DNA of 64,000 bases from Pseudomonas fluorescens (GCF_018614775.1 NZ_JAGGOF010000032.1:1-64000), one strand, 5' to 3'; counted from the stretch's first letter, positions 54,342 to 63,550 are shown. Numbers and translations: made by a program. Notes: generated by a model not told the origin, from the sequence alone.

Positions 54342-55244
54342 ATGGCGACGGATATTCAAGACCTGCTGGCCTTTGTCGCGGTGGTCAACGCGGGGGGCTT
54401 TCGTGAAGGCGCGCGGCTGAGCGGTAAATCCGCCTCAAGCCTCAGCGATGCGGTGCGCCGGATGGAGAGCCGCCTGGGCGTGCGCCTGCTCAACCGCACC
54501 ACCCGCAGCGTGGTGCCGACCGAGGCTGGCGCCCGGCTGATGGAGCGCATCGTGCCGGCTCTGGGTGAGGTCGAGTCGGCGATGGACGTGGTCAACGAGT
54601 ACCGCGACCGCCCTTCGGGCACGCTGCGCTTGAACGTCCCTGTCAGTGCCGCCAGGCTGGTGCTGCCCTCGATCATCACGCCGTTCCTGAAAAGCTACCC
54701 GGACATCCGCCTTGAGGTGATCGCCGAAGAGAGCTTCGTTGACGTCCTCGCCGCCGGTTGTGACGCCGGTATCCGCTACGACGAACGCCTTGAGCAGGAC
54801 ATGATCGCCATCCCCATCGGCCCACGCTTCCAGCGCTTCGCCACGGCCGCCTCACCGGCCTACCTCGACGCCAGGGGCCGCCCGGAGCACCCGCGGGACC
54901 TGCTCCAGCACGCTTGCCTGCGGGGCAAATTCGCCAGCGGTGCCATGCCGCTCTGGGAATATGAACGCGACGGCGAAACCGTGAGCATCGACCCCAGCGG
55001 TCCGTTGATCGTGAGGGTGGGCGGTGCGGTGGACCTGGCGGTACAGGCCGCCCTGGATGGGCTGGGCATCGTCTACCTGTTCGAGGACTGGCTGCGACCG
55101 TACCTGGACAGCGGCGCCCTGGAACCGGTGCTCGAACCCTGGTGGCAACGCTTTACCGGGCCTTTCCTGTACTACCCCGGTCGCCGCTACCTGCCTTCAC
55201 CGCTGCGGGCTTTCGTGGACTTCATCCATGCCCAGCACGCTTGA
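54342..55244 (+). CDS. LysR-family transcriptional regulator
   Basis: A 300-residue LysR protein of the CrgA/DmlR type. HTH at about 5-62 (NAGGFREGARLSGKSASSLSD, VRLLNRTTRSVVPTEAG), substrate-binding domain with DIRLEVIAEESFVDVLAAGCDAGIRY. GGAGAG lies just upstream of the ATG. It is divergent from the AKR gene and probably regulates it. Confidence 0.93.
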   Translation: MATDIQDLLAFVAVVNAGGFREGARLSGKSASSLSDAVRRMESRLGVRLLNRTTRSVVPTEAGARLMERIVPALGEVESAMDVVNEYRDRPSGTLRLNVPVSAARLVLPSIITPFLKSYPDIRLEVIAEESFVDVLAAGCDAGIRYDERLEQDMIAIPIGPRFQRFATAASPAYLDARGRPEHPRDLLQHACLRGKFASGAMPLWEYERDGETVSIDPSGPLIVRVGGAVDLAVQAALDGLGIVYLFEDWLRPYLDSGALEPVLEPWWQRFTGPFLYYPGRRYLPSPLRAFVDFIHAQHA

Positions 55245-55288
55245 ACAGGAGCGTGGAGGCAGGTTTATCTTCTGAATACCACCCACCC

Positions 55289-56332
55289 TCAAAGCCGCGC
55301 CTCGGCGCCCTCGTTGCGAAACGCACTGGGGCTCATTCCGGTCCAGCGCCGGAACGCCCGGCGGAAACTGCGCACGTCGCTGTAGCCGACCTCTTCGGTG
55401 ATGCGCTCGATGGACAGCTCGGGATTGGCCAGCAGGTTCAGGGTCCGGCCACGGCGCACCTGTTCGAGCAGGGCCTCGAAGGTCAGGCTGTGTTCGGTCA
55501 GGCGTCGGCGCAGGGTGCGGCTGCTCATGTTGAGGTCGCTGGCGATCTTCTCGATGTGGCTGCCACGGGTCAGGTCCCGGGCAATCGCCCGCTCCACGGC
55601 CTGGATCAGATCGATCTTCTGGTGGACCTGGGCGGCCTCCTGCTCAAGCAGGGCCAAGGCCTGGCGCAAGGCCAGCGGGTGATGATTGGGCAGGCGCACG
55701 TCGAGCCAGCGGACATCGATCAACATGCGATTGTGCCGGCAACCGAAGCGCACGTCCGGCCCCAGGATCCGCTGGTATTCCTGGGCATAGGACGGTGCGG
55801 CGTGCATGAACTCCACCGCCTGGGGTTTGAAATCGGCGCCCGCCAACGCCCGACCGTAGACCATCAGGCTGGCGAAGAACTCTTCCACCGCGAACACCTG
55901 GACCTCCGCAAACGGCAGGCGACAGGTCGCGTCGACCATGATCCGGTCAGCGGCTTCTTCGACACTGGTCACGGCGATGCCGCCCGTGGTGTGCTGGTAA
56001 CGGATGCCCAGGCCGAAGGCGTCGCGCAGCGTCTCGCACAGCGACAGGACGTGGCCCAACAGGCCCAGGGTGCCAAGCACGTTACGGTCGCCCACCCACA
56101 AGCCCAGGCCTTGGTCAGGCAACAGTTTGAGCGCCCGTTGAATCATGATCACCGCCTGGCGATAGGAAATCCGTTGGGCGGGGTCCTGCAGATCATCGAG
56201 CCCGAACCCCAGGCCGCGACACAGGCTGGCGGCGTCGAAGCCTCTGTTCGCCACCACCTCTGCCAGGGTTTGCAGCAGGAAGGGCGAGACCAGCGCCAGT
56301 TCATAGGTGGGGTCGAGGACTTTGATTGGCAT
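55289..56332 (-). CDS. AraC-family regulator (OruR/ArgR-type, long N-terminal domain)
   Basis: A 347-residue regulator of the Arabinose_bd-plus-HTH_18 type. The N-terminal 200 residues are the AraC ligand-binding-like domain (YELALVSPFLLQTLAEVV, GLGLWVGDRNVLGTLGLLGH) and the C-terminal HTH is at about 245-340 (HIEKIASDLNMSSRTLRRRL, ERITEEVGYSDVRSFRRAF). Start 56332 (MPIKVLDPTYE) is the conserved core; the in-frame ATG at 56383 is an alternative, with no good ribosome site for either. It is divergent from the outer-membrane channel gene at 56538 and probably controls it. Confidence 0.88.
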   Translation of the reverse strand: MPIKVLDPTYELALVSPFLLQTLAEVVANRGFDAASLCRGLGFGLDDLQDPAQRISYRQAVIMIQRALKLLPDQGLGLWVGDRNVLGTLGLLGHVLSLCETLRDAFGLGIRYQHTTGGIAVTSVEEAADRIMVDATCRLPFAEVQVFAVEEFFASLMVYGRALAGADFKPQAVEFMHAAPSYAQEYQRILGPDVRFGCRHNRMLIDVRWLDVRLPNHHPLALRQALALLEQEAAQVHQKIDLIQAVERAIARDLTRGSHIEKIASDLNMSSRTLRRRLTEHSLTFEALLEQVRRGRTLNLLANPELSIERITEEVGYSDVRSFRRAFRRWTGMSPSAFRNEGAEARL

Positions 56333-56537
56333 GGGCGGGGTCCGGAGCACGTTAGGCGGCGTTTTTGTAACCGGTTGTTTCATGAACGTTAGCATGGGCC
56401 AGCGCAATGGGGGACAGAAAATGTGGCCGCCCAAGTCCCCTGTGTGGCCGCCAATACCCTGCCCTGGCGACGGCTAACGGCTTATTTCTATGGCTCGGAC
56501 TTTCGGTGCGTCTCCAACAATAATAACGAGCTCCCTC

Positions 56538-57476
56538 ATGAACCCGATCCGCACGACATTCGCCTTGCAACTGACCCTCGGCCTGGCCGTGACCCTGCCC
56601 GCCCTGGCGACGGAGTCCGGGGTCGACAACATCGGTCCCGGCACCGACGGCTTTTTCGTGTTGCCGCTGGAAGTCGACAGCCTTCCCGACAACATGATCG
56701 CGTTCAACCTCTACTACAACCATTACAAGGCACGCAAATTCAACATCAGCTCATTGGGCGGCGACGTGCCCAAGGTTGAAATCGAATCCACGGCGGTGGT
56801 CCCGCGTATCGACTACCTGAGCCCGTTGCGCGTGGCCGGTGGGCGACTGGGTCTCTACATCGCCCAGCCGTGGATCAAGCAAGAGGTGTCGGTGTTCGGC
56901 CTGCATGACACCCGCGAAGGCATGGGCGACACCACCGTTTCACCGATCGTGCTCTGGGACATGGGCAAGAACCTGACCCTGGCCGCTGCGGTGGAAATCA
57001 CCGTGCCGACCGGTGAATACAGCACCGACCGACTGGCCAACACCAGCAACAATTTCTACACCTACAAACCGTTGTTCTCCTTCACCTGGTTGCCCACCGA
57101 GGACACCGAGGTGTCGATGAAGACCACCTACAGCTTCAACCGCGAGAACAAGGACACCGACTACCGTTCGGGGCAGATTTTCCACTTCGATTATTCCGCC
57201 AGTTATCGGGTCACCGACAACCTGAGGCTGGGGCTCAATGGCTACTACCTCAAGCAGACCACCGACGACAAACAGTACGGCCGCACCGTGCAGTTCGCCG
57301 GCCAGGACGTCAACGACGGCGTGCGCGGCCAGGTCTTCGCCATCGGCCCGGCGCTGCACCTGACCTTCCTCAAGTACGCCAGCGCCGAGATCCGCTGGGC
57401 CAAGGAGTTCGACGTGGAGAACCGCCCCGAAGGTGAAATGCTCTGGGCCAAGGTCAGTATTCCGTTTGCGTTCTAA
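56538..57476 (+). CDS. outer-membrane channel-like protein (MetA-pathway/SphA family)
   Basis: A 312-residue beta-barrel-type protein of the Phenol_MetA_deg family (PF13557). The signal peptide covers about the first 25 residues (LQLTLGLAVTLPALA). The rest is a series of amphipathic strands (FNLYYNHYKARK, FTWLPTEDTEVSMKTTYSF) ending in Phe (IPFAF), the usual barrel-assembly signal. Members are thought to pass hydrophobic or aromatic substrates through the outer membrane. It is divergent from an AraC gene and convergent with the periplasmic oxidase operon. Confidence 0.88.
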   Translation: MNPIRTTFALQLTLGLAVTLPALATESGVDNIGPGTDGFFVLPLEVDSLPDNMIAFNLYYNHYKARKFNISSLGGDVPKVEIESTAVVPRIDYLSPLRVAGGRLGLYIAQPWIKQEVSVFGLHDTREGMGDTTVSPIVLWDMGKNLTLAAAVEITVPTGEYSTDRLANTSNNFYTYKPLFSFTWLPTEDTEVSMKTTYSFNRENKDTDYRSGQIFHFDYSASYRVTDNLRLGLNGYYLKQTTDDKQYGRTVQFAGQDVNDGVRGQVFAIGPALHLTFLKYASAEIRWAKEFDVENRPEGEMLWAKVSIPFAF

Positions 57477-57488
57477 GCGCCTCCTCTG

Positions 57489-57519
57489 ATCATTCCCACG
57501 CTCTGCGTGGGAACGATCA
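57489..57519. repeat. palindromic intergenic repeat, terminator-like
   Basis: GATCATTCCCACGCTCTGCGTGGGAACGATC: a stem of about 14 bp with a 3-nt TCT loop and one unpaired base. It lies between the convergent channel and PLP-enzyme genes and may end both transcripts. It is a different class from the GTGGGAGC REPs. Confidence 0.75.
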
Positions 57520-57526
57520 ACCCGGT

Positions 57527-58810
57527 TCAGCTATAGACCGGCCACTGCTCGACAATCTTGCCCCCACGCACCGCCAGCAGATCGCCGAATTGCAGCAACA
57601 CCGACTCCGTCTGGGTGGGCCGCAGGAAAACCTGGTCCTCCAGCCCCAACCCCACCGCTTGCGAACCGTTGACCATTTCCTGGTTGGAGCTGCGGCCGTA
57701 GAGACCATTGCTCTGCAAGCCCGAGGGCGATTCGAGATCGGCCATCCAGTTGCCGCCGTAGATGAAAAACGTCGCGCGCTGGTTCACGTCCCACCAGGAA
57801 AATATCTGCGATGTGTCGTCCAGTGCCGGGATATTCACCGCGCCGGTGCGCTTCAATACCGGCGTGGCGATGTAGGCGGCCGGCACGTGCTCGCGCAACG
57901 AGGGCAAGTCGTAATGGCTGGGCTTGAGCATCGCCGTGCCCACCGACACTTCGGTGCTGAGGCTTTCCTGTTCATGCAGGCGATAGCTCGGGCTGCCGGC
58001 GGTGTTGAAGGTCAGGCTCGGGTGCCACAAATCGGGGTAACGCAGACGAAGGAAATCCACCCGCGTGGTGTAGATCGCCATGACCCGCGACAGCAGCGTT
58101 TCGGGGCTTGCCAGCAACTCGGGCACGCCCATGCCCACGAACGGGTCGTAGCCCATGAACCCGGCGAACTCCAGTTGTGCCGGGTGTGCCCGGATCAGTT
58201 TGAGCATCGCGTCCAGGCTCGCTTCGTCGGCCACACCGCCCCGGTGCAGGCCGACGTCCAGTTCAATATTGACCCGCAAACGCGTGCCCAGGCCTTGGGC
58301 CAGGGCACGGTATTGTTCCAGCCGTTCAGGCGTGTCCAGCAGCCATTGCAACTGCCGCGATGGATCGAACGGTCCCTTGTGCTGCTGATAAAACAGCTCG
58401 GCAGAGCGCACCGGCAGAGGCTTGCCCAGCAAGATATCGGCATCGGCAAATTGCAGCGCATCGTGGTTGAGAAACGGCTGGTGGAACGACATCAATCGTC
58501 GCGTTTCGGCCCGCTGGGCGATGTAGTTCAGCAACCCGGCTGACGGCAATGATTTCTCCACCAGCCGCAGTTGCTTGCCGGTGCGCCGGACCGAGGCCTT
58601 GGCCACGTCGATGTTGTGATCCAGACGATCCAGGTCCACCAGTATCACCGGACGCATCGGACCGTTGGCCTTGAGCTCGCGGTTCAACTGGCGGAAATAA
58701 TCGGTGTAGGGTCCGCCCCGGTCTTGCGGCCGCAACAGCGCACCGACGCCAGCGAGCAACACCCCCGCACCCAATGTCCCCTTGAGAAAGCCGCGACGAT
58801 TGAAGCCCAT
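57527..58810 (-). CDS. Tat-exported fold-III PLP enzyme (D-serine dehydratase/DSD-like)
   Basis: A 427-residue PLP enzyme of the alanine-racemase-N/DSD family. The N-terminus is a Tat signal (NRRGFLKGTLGAGVLLAGVGA), so a periplasmic enzyme is predicted. The PLP-binding lysine is Lys86 in LRLVEKSLPS. Further PLP-barrel elements are VNIELDVGLHRGG and FNTAGSPSY. The C-terminal metal-binding segment of true D-serine dehydratases (H-x-C) is replaced by PTQTES (about 398-403), so zinc-dependent dehydratase activity is doubtful. Racemase, aldolase or deaminase roles remain open. It overlaps the upstream oxidase gene by 1 bp. Confidence 0.88.
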   Translation of the reverse strand: MGFNRRGFLKGTLGAGVLLAGVGALLRPQDRGGPYTDYFRQLNRELKANGPMRPVILVDLDRLDHNIDVAKASVRRTGKQLRLVEKSLPSAGLLNYIAQRAETRRLMSFHQPFLNHDALQFADADILLGKPLPVRSAELFYQQHKGPFDPSRQLQWLLDTPERLEQYRALAQGLGTRLRVNIELDVGLHRGGVADEASLDAMLKLIRAHPAQLEFAGFMGYDPFVGMGVPELLASPETLLSRVMAIYTTRVDFLRLRYPDLWHPSLTFNTAGSPSYRLHEQESLSTEVSVGTAMLKPSHYDLPSLREHVPAAYIATPVLKRTGAVNIPALDDTSQIFSWWDVNQRATFFIYGGNWMADLESPSGLQSNGLYGRSSNQEMVNGSQAVGLGLEDQVFLRPTQTESVLLQFGDLLAVRGGKIVEQWPVYS

Positions 58811-60204
58811 CAGTTCACCCCCAGAATCGTCGACAGATGCCCGTTGAGAAATTTGCCGGTGGGGTCCAGGGCCTGGCGCACCTGGGCGAATTCATCCCAG
58901 CGCGGGTACAGCGCCTGCAACGCCCGGGCATTGAGCGAATGCAATTTCCCCCAGTGCGGACGGCCCTGGTACTTCCAGAAAACCGGCTCGATGGCGGCAA
59001 AGAAATTGTGATGGTCCATCTGGTAATGCTGGTGCACCGAGATCGAGCAACTGTCTCGCCCTTCGAACATGCTCAGGGCGATGTCGTCGGCCTTCACGTA
59101 GCGGTATTCGATGGGAAACCAGGTGCGCAGGTCCTTGTCGCGGATCAGCGCGAGAATCTCCCGCAGGCACGCCGGGCCGTGTTCGGCCGGGACCGAGTAT
59201 TCCATTTCGTTGAAGCGCACGGTGCGGGCGTTGGCGTAGATCTCATGGGAGTCGCCGATGCGGTCGTCGAAACTGGCGATCAGCCGCAAGCTGTTCAAGA
59301 GCGTCCGGCGGGTGGCCGGAAAATCGCTGCCGTACTTGTCGAGTTTTTCGATCAGGGTGACGAACTCGTTACCGCCCTCTTCTTCCGGGCTGATGGGCGG
59401 CGTGGCGGGGTCAGTCGTCTCGTTCAGGGCGATCGACAAGGCATAGTCGGAGTGGGTGACGACCTGCATTTCCCAGTGCTGATTGTCGCGGGTATTGGTT
59501 TCGACGTCCTCCAGTAACTCTTCGGTTTTTGCCACCCACTGGCGCTCACGCAACCGATAGGCCGGGCGATTCTGCAAGCGCACCCGGGTCACCAGCCCCA
59601 GCGCGCCGAGGGAGACCCGGCCGGCCTTGAACACTTCAGGATGACACTGGGCATCGCAATCAAGGACCTCGCCACTGGCGGTCACCAATTGCAAACCGAC
59701 GACCTGGGACGAATAGGAACCGAACGCCTTGCCGGTGCCGTGGGTGGAGGTCGAGATGGCACCCGCGAGCGTCTGGTAATCCACATCGGCCATGTTCGGC
59801 AAAGCCTGGCCGATGGCCTTGAGCGCCGGACCCATGCGCGACATCGGCGTGCCGCCGCCGAACTCGGCTTGCAGGCTCGCTGCGTCGTGATCCAGCAGGC
59901 CGCTGAAAAAGCTCAGGGACAACAGGGTGCCGTCGGTGGGCACCAGCGCGCTGAAGGAGTGACCGGATCCCACTGGACGAATCCGCCCTTCGGCGCGGGT
60001 CACCACTTGCACCAGTTCATCGAGGTCCTTGGGCGCCAGGCGTGCCGCCGGCAGGCAGCTTTGCGCGCCGGACCAGTTGCGCCACGGGATCAGTCGAGGT
60101 GCGCGTATCAATTCGGCCAGCGCACCCTGGCTGCCAAGCGCCATGAAGGCGGCGACAACGCCGGCCCCTTGCAGCAATCGGCGCCGTGAATAGTCCATCG
60201 TCAT
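58810..60204 (-). CDS. Tat-exported FAD-linked oxidase, D-arabinono-1,4-lactone oxidase-like
   Basis: A 464-residue VAO-family flavoprotein. A Tat signal is present (SRRRLLQ at 6-12, followed by a hydrophobic run to SQGALA). The FAD_binding_4 domain has PVGSGHSFSALVPTDGTLL with His82, the likely site of covalent flavin attachment, then ISTSTHGTGKAFG. The ALO C-terminal domain ends PHWGKLHSLNARALQALYPRW. The family oxidises sugar lactones or alditols and can pass electrons to cytochrome c. ATG 60204 has AGGGGGA upstream; the gene lies 19 bp after the cytochrome. Confidence 0.9.
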   Translation of the reverse strand: MTMDYSRRRLLQGAGVVAAFMALGSQGALAELIRAPRLIPWRNWSGAQSCLPAARLAPKDLDELVQVVTRAEGRIRPVGSGHSFSALVPTDGTLLSLSFFSGLLDHDAASLQAEFGGGTPMSRMGPALKAIGQALPNMADVDYQTLAGAISTSTHGTGKAFGSYSSQVVGLQLVTASGEVLDCDAQCHPEVFKAGRVSLGALGLVTRVRLQNRPAYRLRERQWVAKTEELLEDVETNTRDNQHWEMQVVTHSDYALSIALNETTDPATPPISPEEEGGNEFVTLIEKLDKYGSDFPATRRTLLNSLRLIASFDDRIGDSHEIYANARTVRFNEMEYSVPAEHGPACLREILALIRDKDLRTWFPIEYRYVKADDIALSMFEGRDSCSISVHQHYQMDHHNFFAAIEPVFWKYQGRPHWGKLHSLNARALQALYPRWDEFAQVRQALDPTGKFLNGHLSTILGVN

Positions 60205-60223
60205 GCCGTGGTCCCCCTGCTGG

Positions 60224-60595
60224 TCATTGGAAATGTTGGCCGGACATGAAGGCAATCAAGGCCAGGAACTGGTCTTCGGAACAGTGCATGCACAGGCCCA
60301 TCGGCGGCATGCCGTTGTAGCCGTTGATCGCGTGGTCCAGCAGGGTGTCGGCGCCCTGGGCCACCCGCGGCGCCCAGGCAGTGGTATCGCCGGTCAATGG
60401 CGCGCCGGCGCCGGGGTTGGCATGGCAGAGCTTGCAACTGCTGTCGTAGACCTGGGCCAACGCCATGTCGGTGGGCATCGCCGTGTAGACCGTGGGCGCG
60501 GGAGGCTTGGGCTCCTTACCGCAACCGGCGAGCAGCGCGCCGAGCAATACGATAGCGGCGGTTTGAAGCAATGTTGGGGGTGTGGTTGCCGGCAT
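60224..60595 (-). CDS. cytochrome c5-like lipoprotein
   Basis: A 123-residue lipoprotein: signal with lipobox LLAGC (Cys25), then a class-I cytochrome c domain with heme motif CKLCH (54-58), the axial Met in GYNGMPPMG, and a second Cys pair CMHC (102-105) as in cytochrome c5. It is tethered to a membrane, most likely facing the periplasm. It is the first gene of the three-gene leftward operon and the likely electron acceptor of the FAD oxidase just downstream. Confidence 0.92.
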   Translation of the reverse strand: MPATTPPTLLQTAAIVLLGALLAGCGKEPKPPAPTVYTAMPTDMALAQVYDSSCKLCHANPGAGAPLTGDTTAWAPRVAQGADTLLDHAINGYNGMPPMGLCMHCSEDQFLALIAFMSGQHFQ

Positions 60596-60903
60596 AAGGC
60601 CCCTCTTTACGGCGCATGGCTGCGCCCTTTTTATTGTGGGTCAGGCAGTTCCCACGTTAAGGCACGCCGGCGCGGCGGCTGAGGTCATTGGGGGCCATAA
60701 AAGGGGGCTTGGGCGGCCAGCACCGGTGTCGGGGATTGTTGATACCAACGCCGGCAGGGACATTGAAGCAAAGCTTGCTCCAGACGTGTGGGAGCAAAGC
60801 TTGCTCGCGATACCGGCCGCGATCTGTAAAGGCCGAGTTGACTTCATCGCGGGCAAGCCTTGCTCCCACAGTGACGCTCATCACAGGGTTGCGTCTGCCC
60901 CTA
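60596..60903. other. 308-bp gap with a REP dyad
   Basis: It lies upstream of the cytochrome lipoprotein and downstream of the LysR gene stop. REP copies are at about 60787-60816 and 60846-60872 (GTGGGAGCAAAGCTTGCTCG and ATCGCGGGCAAGCCTTGCTC with CCACAG). No gene is evident; the promoter of the oxidase operon should be between 60596 and 60780. Confidence 0.6.
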
Positions 60904-61788
60904 TCAGGGCAGCAACACCCCCTGCTCCCGCTCGCACAGCTGCACCACGTAATCCCACAACACCCGCAGCCGCACGGACTTGTGCAGTTCGCGGCGGGTG
61001 CTGATCCAGTAGCTGCGGCGGATGGTCTCGTCCGGCAGCAAGGGCACCAGCGTCGGGTCGCCGCTGGCCATGTAGCAAGGCAGTACGGCGATCCCCAGGC
61101 CCGAGCGCGCGGCCTGTTGCTGGGCGATGACGCTGGTGCTGTGGAACACCACCCGCGGGTTGCGGCAGAAGCTGTTGAGGAACATCAGCTCCTGGCTGAA
61201 CAGCAGGTCGTCGACATAACCGATCCAGGCGTGGCGGGCCAGGTCTTCGCGGCTGCGCAGGGGTGGCGAGCGGTCCAGGTAGGCCTGGCTGGCGTACAGC
61301 GCCAGGCTGTAGTCGGTGAGTTTGCGGGTCACCAACAGGTCCGCCGCCGGGCGTTCGAGGTGGATGCTGATTTCCGCTTCACGGTTGAGGATGCTGACGA
61401 ACCGCGGCACCGCCACCAGCTCCACCTCCAGCCCGGGATAACGTTGGAACAGCCCGTCCATGCGACTGGCAAGGAACATGATGCCGAGCCCTTCGGTTAC
61501 CCCCAGGCGAATCTTGCCCAGGGGCGCGCTGGACTGGGTGATGTCTTCCTGGGCGAGCAACGCCACGTTTTCCATGGCCTCGGCATGCTTGAGCAGCGTC
61601 TCGCCGGCCGGGGTCAATTCGTAGCCTTGGGCATGCTGGACAAACAACGCGGTACCCAGGCTCTTCTCGATGGCCTCGATGTGCCGGGCCACCGTGGCGT
61701 GGGTGGTGTTCAGGCGTCGCGCGGCCGTCAGCAGCCGGCCGCTGCGTTGCAGTTCCAGAAAGTACCGCAGGTCATTCCAGTCGAACAT
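60904..61788 (-). CDS. LysR-family transcriptional regulator
   Basis: A 294-residue LysR protein. HTH at about 5-60 (DLRYFLELQRSGRLLTAARRL, HATVARHIEAIEK). The LFVQHAQGYELTPAGE segment marks the group whose linker is less typical. Substrate-binding domain follows (GLEVELVAVPRFVSILNREAEISI). It is divergent from the GMC oxidoreductase (start 61907), with 118 bp between, and probably activates it. Confidence 0.93.
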   Translation of the reverse strand: MFDWNDLRYFLELQRSGRLLTAARRLNTTHATVARHIEAIEKSLGTALFVQHAQGYELTPAGETLLKHAEAMENVALLAQEDITQSSAPLGKIRLGVTEGLGIMFLASRMDGLFQRYPGLEVELVAVPRFVSILNREAEISIHLERPAADLLVTRKLTDYSLALYASQAYLDRSPPLRSREDLARHAWIGYVDDLLFSQELMFLNSFCRNPRVVFHSTSVIAQQQAARSGLGIAVLPCYMASGDPTLVPLLPDETIRRSYWISTRRELHKSVRLRVLWDYVVQLCEREQGVLLP

Positions 61789-61906
61789 GGGGCGCTCCTT
61801 GCGCGTCGTTGTTTATAAACGCACAGCCACTGCGCAAAAACTAACATTCTTTTGACGAAAACTAACAACTAGGATGAATCCCAGAAAAACAACAATGAGG
61901 TCGCGC

Positions 61907-63550
61907 ATGCAGCCTGGCATCGATGAATACGATTACGTGATCGTGGGCGCCGGCCCTGCCGGATGCCTGCTGGCGAACCGGCTTTCAGCCAACCCGCAAC
62001 ACCGGGTGCTGCTGCTGGAAGCCGGCGGTCGCGACAACTATCCGTGGATTCACATCCCGGTCGGCTACCTGTTCTGCATCGGCAACCCCCGCACCGACTG
62101 GTGTTTCAAGACCGAAGCGCAACCCGGCCTGCAAGGTCGCGCCTTGAGCTACCCGCGCGGCAAGGTCTTGGGCGGTTGTTCCTCCATCAACGGCATGATC
62201 TACATGCGCGGCCAGGCCGCCGACTACGACGGCTGGGCCGCCGAGGGCAATCCCGGCTGGGGCTGGAACGACGTGTTGCCGCTGTTCCGGCAGAGCGAAA
62301 ACCACTTCGCTGGCGCGTCCGAACTCCATGGTGCCGCCGGTGAATGGCGGGTCGAACGCCAGCGTCTGTCGTGGCCGATTCTCGATGCTTTTCGCAGCGC
62401 CGCCGAGCAGAGCGGCATCCCCAACGTCGATGATTTCAACGGCGGCGACAATGAGGGTTGCGGCTACTTCCAGGTCAACCAGAAAGCCGGAGTGCGCTGG
62501 AACGCGGCCAAGGCTTTTCTCAAACCGATCCGCCAACGCCCCAATCTCACCGTGCTGACCGACGTCGAAGTCGACCGCGTGTTGTTGCGCGACGACCGGG
62601 CCCATGCGGTCAGCGCCCGCTGGCAAGGCAAGGGCATGACCTGCAAGGCCCGCAAGGAAATCGTGCTGTGCGCCGGGGCGGTGGGTTCGCCGGGCATCTT
62701 GCAGCGCTCCGGGATCGGTCCGCGCCCCCTGCTGCAACGCTTGGGGATCGGCGTGGTGCATGAATTGCCCGGCGTCGGTGGCAACCTGCAGGATCACCTG
62801 CAGCTGCGGCTGATCTACCAGCTTGAAAATGCCCGCACCCTGAACCAGATCGCCGGCACCTTGTGGGGCAAGATGGGCATGGGCCTGCGCTATCTGTATG
62901 ACCGCAGCGGGCCGCTGTCGATGGCGCCGAGCCAACTCGGTGCGTTTGCTCGCTCGGGCCCCGAACAGACGTCGGCCAATCTCGAATACCACGTGCAACC
63001 GTTGTCCCTGGAACGTTTCGGCGAACCGCTGCACAGCTTCCCGGCGTTCACTGCGTCGGTCTGCGACCTGCGTCCGCAGAGCCGGGGCCGGGTCGACATC
63101 CGTTCGGTCGAGCCCCACGAAGCGCCGCTGATCCAGCCCAATTACCTGAGCCATCCCGAAGACCTGCGGGTGGCCGCCGACGCCATCCGCCTGACCCGGC
63201 GCATCGTCGCCGCCCCGGCCCTGAGTGCTTTCAACCCGGTGGAATACCTGCCAGGCCCGAGCCTGCAAACCGAGGAAGAACTGCACCAGGCCGCCGCTCG
63301 CGTCGGCACGACGATTTTCCACCCGGTGGGCACCTGCCGCATGGGCCAGGACCGCGAGGCGGTGGTGGATGCCCAGTTGCGCGTGCGCGGTATCAAAGGC
63401 CTGCGCATCGCCGACGCCTCGATCATGCCGCGCATCACCTCGGGCAACACCTGCTCGCCGACGTTGATGATTGCCGAGAAGGCGGCGCGGATGATGCTGG
63501 AGGCGAATGCTGCAAGCACTGTCGTCACCAAGGAGCCTGCCACAGCCTGA
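61907..63550 (+). CDS. GMC-family oxidoreductase (choline/alcohol dehydrogenase type)
   Basis: A 547-residue FAD enzyme of the glucose-methanol-choline family. The ADP-binding DYVIVGAGPAGCLLANRLSA lies at residues 9-28, GMC signature 1 as YPRGKVLGGCSSINGMIYMRG, signature 2 as GAVGSPGILQRSGIG, and the catalytic C-terminal pair around FHPVGTCRMG and SGNTCSPTLMIAEKA. It oxidises an alcohol; the substrate is unknown. ATG 61907 has GAGG in ATGAGGTCGCGC upstream; earlier ATGs are at 61874 and 61895. The MHS transporter downstream may import its substrate. Confidence 0.92.
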   Translation: MQPGIDEYDYVIVGAGPAGCLLANRLSANPQHRVLLLEAGGRDNYPWIHIPVGYLFCIGNPRTDWCFKTEAQPGLQGRALSYPRGKVLGGCSSINGMIYMRGQAADYDGWAAEGNPGWGWNDVLPLFRQSENHFAGASELHGAAGEWRVERQRLSWPILDAFRSAAEQSGIPNVDDFNGGDNEGCGYFQVNQKAGVRWNAAKAFLKPIRQRPNLTVLTDVEVDRVLLRDDRAHAVSARWQGKGMTCKARKEIVLCAGAVGSPGILQRSGIGPRPLLQRLGIGVVHELPGVGGNLQDHLQLRLIYQLENARTLNQIAGTLWGKMGMGLRYLYDRSGPLSMAPSQLGAFARSGPEQTSANLEYHVQPLSLERFGEPLHSFPAFTASVCDLRPQSRGRVDIRSVEPHEAPLIQPNYLSHPEDLRVAADAIRLTRRIVAAPALSAFNPVEYLPGPSLQTEEELHQAAARVGTTIFHPVGTCRMGQDREAVVDAQLRVRGIKGLRIADASIMPRITSGNTCSPTLMIAEKAARMMLEANAASTVVTKEPATA

